Of a stretch of DNA of 11,905 nt, positions 1 to 8,501 are shown one piece after another. The position numbers and the translations under genes were made by a program. A model generated the notes under the pieces. The model ran no database searches. It was not told where the DNA came from and was given only the letters and a program-made list of their open reading frames with translations. Each line of letters starts with the position of its first letter. Positions within the stretch are counted from its first letter, which is position 1. Source of the DNA: JACNIZ01 sp964344765 (GTDB lineage Bacteria > Planctomycetota > UBA1135); contig CAYFOM010000064.1 of the NCBI GenBank assembly GCA_964344765.1, positions 1 to 11,905 of the forward strand, read 5' to 3'.

Positions 1-2
1 GA

Positions 3-107
3 ACTAGACTGAATATGCGCAATTCGAACTGGCCCGGCTACGGGGTGCAGATCAGCACTATTCTCATTGTCTTGGTTGTACCAATGATGCTCGGCTCCAA
101 CTTCTGA
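3..107 (+). CDS. possible C-terminal end of an unidentified protein (partial)
   Basis: The third forward frame is open from the left edge of the window to a TGA at 105-107 and gives about 34 residues. The last part is hydrophobic (residues like GVQISTILIVLVVPMMLG), so it could be a terminal membrane helix. There is an internal ATG at 15, but no Shine-Dalgarno sequence can be judged so close to the edge. I do not recognise the protein and the frame is short enough to be chance; sequence to the left of the window would settle it. Confidence 0.25.
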   Translation, partial: TRLNMRNSNWPGYGVQISTILIVLVVPMMLGSNF

Positions 108-189
108 GCAGTCTTTACGCTTGCCGGACAAACCAAGGTTCACCATCCAATAAGGCAACCTGCTTCGCAACCAAGTGCGAACAGCATAT

Positions 190-201
190 GGGTGATCACC
201 C
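190..201. promoter_or_regulatory. 12-bp perfect palindrome, possible operator
   Basis: GGGTGATCACCC is identical on both strands. It lies about 300 bases upstream of the E1 alpha start in a non-coding region, so it could be a dimeric repressor site or simply the stem of a small cruciform. No second copy is visible nearby and no regulator gene is in the window, so the role is a guess. Confidence 0.25.
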
Positions 202-352
202 CATTCAAGAGTTGCTCTTCTTTTGAACATAACGAGACCCAATGGTCTTTTCTTTGTATGCCTAACGGGGTATTGGACAGGTCTGCGTTGGATGGGACGG
301 GGTGTTATTCAGACCTTGGTTTGATTGTGGGATTAAGGATAACTAATTAGTA

Positions 353-380
353 GGGCTCAGGGGCTGGGGGTTGGATGGGG
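353..380 (+). other. G-quadruplex motif 1
   Basis: Four G-runs occur on the plus strand: GGG at 353-355, GGGG at 360-363, GGGGG at 366-370 and GGGG at 377-380, with loops of 4, 2 and 6 bases. This fits the standard G3+N1-7 quadruplex pattern. A further GGGG run lies at 396-399. The motif is on the same strand as the downstream E1 alpha coding sequence, so it would form in the non-template DNA strand or in the leader RNA if transcription starts upstream of it. Confidence 0.6.
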
Positions 381-420
381 TTGTTAAGAGGACCTGGGGT
401 TTGGTGAGTCTTTGCTTGGT

Positions 421-453
421 GGGGGAGATCGGGAGACCCGGGGGGGATAGGGG
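421..453 (+). other. G-quadruplex motif 2
   Basis: G-runs of 5 (421-425), 3 (431-433), 7 (440-446) and 4 (450-453) are separated by loops of 5, 6 and 3 bases on the plus strand, a second complete canonical quadruplex pattern. It ends 48 bases before the E1 alpha start codon. Folding in vivo is not shown by sequence alone. Confidence 0.6.
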
Positions 454-501
454 CTTCGATTTTGATTTACTGAATTTAAGGTCGACTTAAAATGGGCGGC
501 G

Positions 502-1662
502 ATGGCGTCTGCATCTTCCATTCGAATGGCTGATCCTGGGAATTACCCGCTCCGCAAGGTTTTGCGTGAGGATGGGAAGGGGTTGTTGAAATCGGCGGAG
601 AAGGAGCATCTTCCTGGCGAGGACAAGTTGCTGGAGATTTACCGGGCTATGTTGACGACCCGGGTTTTGGATCAGCGGATGTTGAAGCTGCAACGCCAAG
701 GGCGCGTCGGCTTTGTTGGGTTGGCGACTGGGCAGGAGGCTGCCATTCATGGATCGGCGGCGGCGTTTGGGCCGGACGATTGGTTTTTTAGTGCGCTGCG
801 CGAGGGGGGGGTGACCATTCAGCGCGGCATGTCGGTCAACGACTACATTGCCCACATGTTCGGCAATGACGAGGACTCGGCGAAGGGCCGACAGATGCCG
901 AACCACTTCCAGTGCAAGGAGGTCAACTTCCCATCCTGGTCATCGGTGTTGGGTACGCAGCTACCCCACGCAGTCGGTGCGGCGATTGCGATGAAGATGC
1001 GCAAGGAACCGCACGTGGTGGGGGCGTACACCGGCGACGGAGCGACCTCATCGAACGGCTTCCACAGCGCGATGAACATGGCCGCCGTCAACAAAGCACC
1101 GGTCGTCTTCGTCATCGTGGATAACGGTTGGGCGATTTCAGTACCGAGCTCGAAGCAAACAGCCGCCGAATCCTACGGCGCAAAAGCCAAGGCTTACGGC
1201 ATGCCCGGCGTCAACGTCGATGGCAATGACCCGCTCGCCAGCTACCAAGCCGTCGCCGAAGCGATCGAGCGCGCAAAGAACGGCGAAGGCCCATCACTGG
1301 TCGCACTGCGCACCTACCGACTCGGCGGCCACTCCAGCTCCGACGACCCAACCAAATACCGCAACCCGGACGAAGTCGACCAGTGGGAAAAGCGCGACCC
1401 AATCCCACGATTCGCCGCCTACTTAAAGTCCATCGGCTTGTACGAAAAAGCCGGCATCGATTCCTGGGAAGAAGAGATCACCACCACTGTTGCAGCGGCC
1501 GTCAACCATGCCGAAGACGTCGGCCCGCCCAAGCTGGAAACTCTAGTCGAAGACGTCTTCGCCGACCCGCCGCAGCACCTGCGCAAACAGGTCATCGAAG
1601 CGCTGCGCTTGGTCGCTGAAAAAGGCGCGGCCGACGCGGTCGAAGGCAAGTTTCCGCTATAA
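502..1662 (+). CDS. bkdA1: 2-oxoacid dehydrogenase E1 component, alpha subunit (branched-chain type)
   Basis: This 386-residue protein is the thiamine-diphosphate-binding alpha subunit of a 2-oxoacid dehydrogenase complex, which decarboxylates branched-chain 2-oxo acids in the cytoplasm and hands the acyl group to the E2 lipoyl domain. The cofactor motif starts with GDG at 178-180 and closes with DNGWAIS at 207-213. The segment GGHSSSDDPTKYR (275-287) matches the conserved loop of branched-chain E1 alpha, as do QMPNH (131-135) and LRKQ near the C-terminus (360-363). Length and full-length similarity favour the branched-chain over the pyruvate enzyme, but substrate cannot be proven from sequence. 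The ATG at 502 has no well-placed Shine-Dalgarno sequence; a second in-frame ATG is at 526. The beta subunit and E2 are not in the window, so the subunit is encoded apart from its partner here. Its 5' part is G-rich and its 3' part C-rich in wobble positions. Confidence 0.9.
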   Translation: MASASSIRMADPGNYPLRKVLREDGKGLLKSAEKEHLPGEDKLLEIYRAMLTTRVLDQRMLKLQRQGRVGFVGLATGQEAAIHGSAAAFGPDDWFFSALREGGVTIQRGMSVNDYIAHMFGNDEDSAKGRQMPNHFQCKEVNFPSWSSVLGTQLPHAVGAAIAMKMRKEPHVVGAYTGDGATSSNGFHSAMNMAAVNKAPVVFVIVDNGWAISVPSSKQTAAESYGAKAKAYGMPGVNVDGNDPLASYQAVAEAIERAKNGEGPSLVALRTYRLGGHSSSDDPTKYRNPDEVDQWEKRDPIPRFAAYLKSIGLYEKAGIDSWEEEITTTVAAAVNHAEDVGPPKLETLVEDVFADPPQHLRKQVIEALRLVAEKGAADAVEGKFPL

Positions 1663-1704
1663 AAATCACCTTGCCAAACGGGCATAAAGAGAACCATTCT
1701 CAAT

Positions 1705-1736
1705 AACCGGAATCCGTCTGATTTAACCCGGTTTTT
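1705..1736 (+). terminator. weak intrinsic terminator after E1 alpha
   Basis: AACCGG at 1705-1710 pairs with CCGGTT at 1728-1733, and T residues run through 1736. The stem is only 6 bp and the loop 17 bases, so this is a weak candidate. A smaller hairpin, GAGAA/TTCTC, lies just before it at 1689-1701. Position 40-70 bases after the stop codon fits a terminator that separates this gene from the ACIII operon. Confidence 0.4.
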
Positions 1737-1844
1737 GCCCCCTTTCAAGCCCTCCAAAACCCGGGCGCGGATACACTGTGCGGCTTCACGGTCCAGGCTT
1801 CCCTCATTGAGTCCTGGGCCAATTCCCTAGTCCCCCAAAACAAC

Positions 1845-1860
1845 GTCCGAAACATCGGAT
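1845..1860 (+). promoter_or_regulatory. short hairpin in the actA leader
   Basis: TCCGA (1846-1850) and TCGGA (1855-1859) are perfect inverted repeats around a 4-base loop, with a G-T wobble extending the stem. The element ends 30 bases before the actA start codon. It could be a leader structure or an operator; no function can be assigned. Confidence 0.2.
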
Positions 1861-1890
1861 TTGCGCTGGGGGTGCGCCCAACGAAAAACC

Positions 1891-2544
1891 ATGAGCCTCT
1901 ACCAGTTTCCGCGCTGGACAGACGCTTTCCGGCCATTTTTGGCAATAGCCGCATTAGGTGCACCTGTGTACCTAGTCGTGCTGTTTGCCTACGGAGCGTC
2001 GCCAAAGACTCTGGCCGTCGGCTACCAACCTGATCAACCGGTCCCATTTAGTCATGCCACGCATGCCGGCGACCTTCAGATGGACTGCCGTTACTGCCAT
2101 CACTCGGTGGAAGAAGCCGCGTTTGCTGCGGTCCCTGCCGCTTCCACGTGTATGAACTGCCACGAGCGCATCCTGACCGAGAGTGAACAGCTCGCTCCGG
2201 TCCGCGCGGCCGCCAAAGAAGGCAAGCCGCTCGAATGGGTGCGGGTTCACGACCTGCCGGACTACGTGTACTTCAACCACGCCGGTCACGTGAACAAAGG
2301 TGTCAGCTGCGTCGAATGCCACGGTCGCGTCGACAAGATGGAAGTTGTCACTCAGATGGAGCCGTTGAGCATGGGTTGGTGCCTCGAGTGCCACCGCGAT
2401 CCGGCCGAACGTCTGAGCCCGACCGACGAGCTCACCAACTTTGATTGGGCGCCGGAAAACGGCACTCGCCAGTCTTTTGGCGAGGATTGGATCAAAGAAC
2501 ACCAAATTTCGCCGCGGGAGGATTGCTCGACATGTCACCGCTAA
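1891..2544 (+). CDS. actA: alternative complex III subunit ActA, pentaheme cytochrome c
   Basis: This 217-residue protein is the multiheme cytochrome c subunit of ACIII, a quinol:electron carrier oxidoreductase that replaces the bc1 complex. Five CxxCH heme attachment sites are visible: CRYCH 66-70, CMNCH 87-91, CVECH 140-144, CLECH 164-168 and CSTCH 212-216. One hydrophobic segment (about 15-35) is the signal anchor that places the hemes on the periplasmic side. The segment VPFSHATHAGDLQMDCRYCH is typical of the family. The ATG at 1891 is chosen because the protein then begins MSLYQFPRWT, as ActA proteins commonly do; a TTG at 1861 in the same frame would add ten residues without family support. 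No good Shine-Dalgarno sequence precedes it. It is the first gene of the operon and overlaps actB by 13 bases, which suggests coupled translation. Confidence 0.95.
   Translation: MSLYQFPRWTDAFRPFLAIAALGAPVYLVVLFAYGASPKTLAVGYQPDQPVPFSHATHAGDLQMDCRYCHHSVEEAAFAAVPAASTCMNCHERILTESEQLAPVRAAAKEGKPLEWVRVHDLPDYVYFNHAGHVNKGVSCVECHGRVDKMEVVTQMEPLSMGWCLECHRDPAERLSPTDELTNFDWAPENGTRQSFGEDWIKEHQISPREDCSTCHR
2516..2522 (+). promoter_or_regulatory. Shine-Dalgarno sequence fixing the actB start
   Basis: GGGAGGA lies 9 bases before the ATG at 2532, inside the end of actA. The alternative upstream starts in this frame (for example TTG at 2445) have no such site and would add residues that are a shadow of actA. 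Confidence 0.8.
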
Positions 2545-5500
2545 ACCGCTCCGAATCGACCAAGGCGTACTGGCGTAGCCTCAAGGACCTGGAGAACACT
2601 CCGGAGTTCCAAGAGCTCGCCGCCGACGAATTCCCGGCCGGCCCCGAGAAGGAATGGACCGAGTCGTCGCGTCGCCGTTTCTTGCAGATCATGGGCGCTT
2701 CGTTGGCGCTCGGCACTGCATCGAGCTGCCGCTGGCAAAAAGGTGTGATCGCGCCGATGGCCGATCGCCCCGAAGGCTGGGTTCCTGGTAAGCCGCGCCA
2801 CTACTCCTCTATGTTCGAACTGGGCGGCATCGCCCAGCCGCTGACCATCACCAGCTACGACGGTCGCCCGACCAAGATTGAGGGCAACGCGCAGCACCCG
2901 GGCAGCAAAGGCACCACCAACAGCTACGCTCAGGCGGGTGTGTTGGAAATGTGCGACCCGGACCGCAGCCGTGGCGTCACCCACAACTCCGGCGGCACCG
3001 AAAGCGATTCCACTTGGGCCGATCTCGACACCTTTGTTGGTGCGCAGATTCGCAACTCGGGTGATCGCGGCGCCGGTTTGGCTGTCATCACCGGTGGCTC
3101 TGCCTCGCCGGCGATGGCCGCAGCGATCGACTCGCTGAAGAAGGCTTACCCAAGCGCAACCGTCGCTCAGCACGAGGCGCTGACCCGCATCAACGAGCAA
3201 AACGGTCTGCAGACCTTGTTCGGCGGCGTGGTTCGTCCGGTCTACAACCTCGACAACGCCGAGGTCATCGTCAGCTTCGACGAAGACCTGATCGGCAGTC
3301 ACCCGGATCACCTGAACCACACCCGCGCCTTCGCTGCCAAGCGTCGTCCGGAAGATGGCCACATGAACCGCATGTTCGTGGTTGAGCCGTCGTTCACGCT
3401 GACCGGTGCTTCGGCCGATCACCGCTTGCCGGTGGCCGGTTCGCAGGTCGCCGTGGTGCTGTCGGCACTGCAGCGCGAGTTGGCCAGCAAGCACAACGTA
3501 GGCACTGCGCCGACCGGAATGCCGGAGGGAGGCATTCTGACTCAGGAAGCAGTCAGCAAGTTCGTCGCCGCCGCCGCCAAGGATTTGGCCGGCCACCAAG
3601 GCAAGTGCGTTTTGGCAGCTGGTCCGAACCAGCCGGCCGACGTCCACGCCGCCGTGCACGCGCTGAACATTGCACTCGGCAACCGCGGCAAGACGGTGGA
3701 ATATCGTCGCGCCGAGCAGGCTGCCGCCGTCGACCCGGCCGACTTCGCCGCCGCGGTCGCCAAGATGAACGGTGGTTCGATTAACACCGTCGTCATCATG
3801 GGCTGCAACCCGGTTTACACCGCGCCGGCCGACTTGGAATTCGCTGCGGCACTGGCCAAGGTGAAGAACAAGATTCACTTCGGTCTGTACCGCGACGAAA
3901 CCGCAGTCGCCTGCGACTGGCACGCGCCGCAAGCTCACTGGCTGGAAGCCTGGGGCGACGGCCGTAGCTGGGACGGCACTTGGACCATGCAACAGCCGCT
4001 GATCGAGCCGCTTTATAGCGGTAAGTCGGCGCTGGAATTCATCGGCTTCTTGACCGGCCAGACCACTGGCGGCGATCAGCAGGTGAAGAGCGCCTTCCAA
4101 GCCACCGCCGGCACCGATGAAATGGCGTGGCGCCAAGCGGTGCAGCGCGGTTTTGTTGCCGGCTCTGCTTTCCCGCGCGCCGCTCAACCGCGTTCGACTA
4201 GCGCGATGGTGCGCGTGACCGCCGAGCAGATGACGGCTTGGAGCAACGGTCAGCCGCTCGAGGTGGTGTTCAGCCAGGACTACAGCTTGTACGACGGTCG
4301 CTACGCCAACTCCGGTTGGTTGCAGGAGCTGCCCGATCCAATGAGCAAGCTGACTTGGGGCAACGCCGCGATCATCGGCATTGCCACCGCAGCCGACCTC
4401 GGCATTAAGGATGAAGACGTGATCGAACTGGACCTCGGCGGGCGCAAGCTCGAAGCTCCGGTTTACATCATGCCTGGTCAAGCACCGGGTACCGTCGGCT
4501 TGACTTTGGGCTTTGGTCGCACCAACGCCGGTCACGTTGCCGGTTTGGGTGCGGATGAAGTGGAACCTGTGGGTGTCAACGCTTACACGTTGCGCACTCA
4601 AGCTGCAGCCGGCTTTGCTGGAGGATGCGCCGTACGCGGAACCGGTGCCACCTTCCCGCTGGCTTCGACGCAGGACCACCACATCATTGACTCCATTGGT
4701 CAATCCGGTCGCGACGATCGCATGGGCGCGCTGATTCGCTCCGGCACGTTGCACGATTGGGAGCACCACCCGGACTTCGCTCAGCACGTGGTACACCACC
4801 CGCCGCTGAAGTCGCTGTGGAAGGAGTTCACTTACGAAGGTCACCGTTGGGGCATGGCCATCGACCTGTCGCAATGCACTGGTTGCTCGACATGCACCAT
4901 TGCTTGCCAGGCCGAGAACAACGTGCCGATCGTCGGTAAGGAAGACGTCATCCGCGGCCGCGAAATGGCGTGGATCCGCATGGACCGTTACTTCACCGGC
5001 AACCCGGAAAACCCGGCGATCGAGCATCAGCCGATCAACTGTCAGCACTGCGAAATGGCGCCGTGCGAGCAGGTTTGCCCGGTGGCAGCGACGACCCACA
5101 GCGAAGAAGGCCTCAACGACATGGTCTACAACCGCTGCATCGGTACTCGCTACTGCGCCAACAACTGCCCGTACAAGGTACGCCGCTTCAACTACTTGGA
5201 GTTCCAAGGTCAGCTGCGCACCGAAGGCAACGAGATCCTGCAACTGGCAATGAACCCCGAAGTCAGTGTCCGCAACCGCGGCGTGATGGAGAAGTGTTCG
5301 TTCTGCGTGCAGCGCATCGAAGGCGCTCGTACCAAGGCAACCGTCGAGGGTCGCGAGATTCAAGACGGCGACGTCACCCCGGCATGTGCACAGGCTTGCC
5401 CGGCACAGGCCATCACCTTCGGCGACTTGAACGACGAGAGCTCGGTGGTTCGCAAGGATCACGACAACGATCGCTCGTACGCGTTGCTCGCTGAAATGAA

Positions 5501-5613
5501 CAACAAGCCTCGGGTTGCCTTCATGGCCCCGATTACTAACCCGCATCCTGATCTCGCTCCGGCTCATGCAGCCCATAGCGACAACGGCCACGGTGCCGAG
5601 GAGGAAGTGAGCC

Positions 5614-5621
<8 letters not shown>
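2532..5621 (+). CDS. actB: alternative complex III subunit ActB, iron-sulfur protein with molybdopterin-enzyme-like domain
   Basis: This 1029-residue protein is the large periplasmic subunit of ACIII that carries electrons from quinol oxidation through iron-sulfur clusters. The N-terminus has the ActB signature KAYWRSL and a twin-arginine-like motif SRRRFLQ (46-52) followed by a hydrophobic stretch, suggesting export by the Tat route. A Cys at 66 after TASS could be a lipidation site but the lipobox is poor. The middle (about 90-760) resembles a molybdopterin oxidoreductase fold; ActB proteins are known to lack that cofactor. The C-terminal ferredoxin-like part contains the cluster cysteines: C782, C785, C788, C792; C837, C840, C845, C849; C869, C875, C879 (CIGTRYCANNCP, where one ligand of the usual pattern is Thr, as is normal for ACIII); and C922, C925, C952, C956. 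This is consistent with three 4Fe-4S and one 3Fe-4S cluster. The two parts are fused, whereas some organisms encode them separately. The tail is rich in His and Glu. It overlaps actC by 8 bases. Confidence 0.97.
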
Positions 5622-7000
<1,379 letters not shown>

Positions 7001-7002
<2 letters not shown>

Positions 7003-7006
7003 GAGG
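7001..7006 (+). promoter_or_regulatory. Shine-Dalgarno sequence overlapping the actC stop, fixing the actD-actE start
   Basis: AGGAGG at 7001-7006 shares bases with the actC TAG stop codon (7000-7002) and sits 8 bases before the ATG at 7015. The in-frame GTG at 7009 is only 2 bases from it and is therefore unlikely to be used. Confidence 0.75.
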
Positions 7007-7014
7007 AAGTGAAG

Positions 7015-8487
7015 ATGAGCAACAACGAAAAACTCCACGGCGTACTCGGCGAATTCAACACCGTCGACGAAATTCTCGCCGCAGCCGAGAAGGTCAAAAA
7101 CTCGGGCTACACCAAATGGGACTGCTACACGCCGATGCCGGTGCACGGCCTTGACGCCGCGATGGGCGTTAAGGAAACGCGCCTGCCTTGGGTGGTGCTG
7201 ATCATGGGTCTGACCGGTGGTTCTTTGGGTTTGCTGATGCAGTTCTGGATGAACGGCATTGACTACCAAATGATCATCTCCGGTAAGCCGATGAACAGTT
7301 TGCCGGCAAGCATTCCGGTCGTCTTCGAAACGACCGTACTGTTCGCCGCGCTGACGTCGTTCTTCTGCATGTGGATCTTCAACGGTCTGCCGAAGTGGTT
7401 CAACCCGCTGGCACGCGTCGAGCGTTTCGCTCGTGCAACCGACGACAAGTTCTTCGTCGCAATCGGCGCAAACGATCCCAACTTCGACGTCAACACGACG
7501 CAGAAGTTGCTGACCGATTGCGGTGCTTCGGCGATTGAGTTGGTTGAAGAACCGGATGAACCGGCAGCAGTTCCGGGCGGTATCAAAGCTGCGATGGCAT
7601 CGGTTGCCATGCTGACGATGATTCCGCTGATCATGATGATCGGGGAACGCGGCGCCATTAAGAAAGAGCCGCGCTTGCACTTGGTGCCGGACATGGACTT
7701 CCAGGAGTACCACCGTCCGCAAAGTGCGTCGTCGATCTTCACTGATGGTCGCGCCATGCGCCCGCAAGTTGCCGGCACCTTCGCGTTGGAAGACGACGCG
7801 CTGGTCGGCAAGAACCCGGGCTTCTACACCGGTAAGGAAAATGGCGAGTACTTGACCGAGGCGCCGATCCCGGCGTCGGCCGAAGTGCTGGCTCGTGGTA
7901 AGGAACGCTACGGCATTGCTTGCGCACCTTGCCACAACATGGACATGCGCGGTAAGGGTCCGGTGCACGATCGTGCAGTGGAGCTGCAATCGCCGATGTG
8001 GGTGCAGCCGACCGACTTGTTCGCCGAGCACTTGGAATACCAGCCGGTGGGGCAGTGGTTCGAATCGATCACCAACGGTGTGCGCAACATGCCGGGTTAC
8101 GCTTCGACCGTTTCTGCTGAAGACCGCTGGGCGATTGTCCAGTACCTGAAGTCGGCACGTCCGGAGATCAAGCCTGCTGAAAACGCCGGTGACGTCGATC
8201 CGGCCGTTGCTGCAGGTCGTCAGGTGTACATGGTGAAGACTTGCTCCGCATGTCACACCGACAACGGCACTCCGCTGGTTGGCCCGAGCTTCAAAGGCTT
8301 CTGGGGCAGCGAGCGCGAGTTGGAAGACGGCAGCAAGGTCATGGCCGACGAGGCCTACTTGCGTGACTCGGTCACCAACCCGATGGCCAAAGTATCGAAG
8401 GGCTTCCCGCCTGCGATGCCGCCACAAACTCTCACCGATCAAGAATACGCAGACTTGATCGCCTTCCTGAAATCCATCGCTGACTAA
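7015..8487 (+). CDS. actDE: fused ActD-ActE: DUF3341 membrane protein joined to two cytochrome c domains
   Basis: This 490-residue protein joins two ACIII subunits that are separate in the best-studied complexes. Residues 1 to about 180 are ActD (DUF3341), with two helices at about 57-79 and 98-121 and the ending ATDDKFFVAIGANDPNFD (141-158). A third helix (about 190-209) then returns the chain to the periplasm. Residues about 225-385 are ActE, a monoheme cytochrome c with CAPCH at 303-307 and likely Met359 (NMPGY) as axial ligand. Residues about 390-490 form a second cytochrome c domain, CSACH at 410-414 and likely Met468 (AMPPQ). Its sequence (GPSFKGFWG, LEDGSKVMADEAYLRDSV) resembles the cytochrome c domain fused to subunit II of caa3 oxidases. 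ActE proteins are usually small lipoproteins; here the helix replaces the lipid anchor. It probably carries electrons towards a terminal oxidase. The gap to actF is 14 bases. Confidence 0.92.
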   Translation: MSNNEKLHGVLGEFNTVDEILAAAEKVKNSGYTKWDCYTPMPVHGLDAAMGVKETRLPWVVLIMGLTGGSLGLLMQFWMNGIDYQMIISGKPMNSLPASIPVVFETTVLFAALTSFFCMWIFNGLPKWFNPLARVERFARATDDKFFVAIGANDPNFDVNTTQKLLTDCGASAIELVEEPDEPAAVPGGIKAAMASVAMLTMIPLIMMIGERGAIKKEPRLHLVPDMDFQEYHRPQSASSIFTDGRAMRPQVAGTFALEDDALVGKNPGFYTGKENGEYLTEAPIPASAEVLARGKERYGIACAPCHNMDMRGKGPVHDRAVELQSPMWVQPTDLFAEHLEYQPVGQWFESITNGVRNMPGYASTVSAEDRWAIVQYLKSARPEIKPAENAGDVDPAVAAGRQVYMVKTCSACHTDNGTPLVGPSFKGFWGSERELEDGSKVMADEAYLRDSVTNPMAKVSKGFPPAMPPQTLTDQEYADLIAFLKSIAD

Positions 8488-8501
8488 TTGGAGGATCAAA
8501 A

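Larger units (their letters stand above)
108..501. other. gene-free leader region upstream of the E1 alpha gene
   Basis: No convincing coding frame is present in these 394 bases. The first half has mixed composition and holds a 12-bp palindrome (190-201) and two small hairpins followed by T-rich stretches: AAGAG/CTCTT at 207-219 and AGACC/GGTCT at 235-248. These could be weak terminators of an upstream gene. From about 290 the plus strand becomes strongly G-rich and contains two canonical G-quadruplex motifs. I found no clear -35/-10 pair for the downstream gene; the AT-rich stretch at 455-480 and the one at 336-350 are possible promoter sites but match consensus poorly. Confidence 0.6.

Noticed and set aside
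1861..1890. A TTG start adding ten residues to ActA
   Set aside because: The added residues do not resemble ActA proteins, which begin close to the ATG at 1891, and no Shine-Dalgarno sequence precedes the TTG.
2445..2531. A longer N-terminus for ActB beginning at TTG 2445
   Set aside because: The added residues lie inside actA in another frame, have no ribosome binding site, and ActB family similarity begins at the ATG at 2532.
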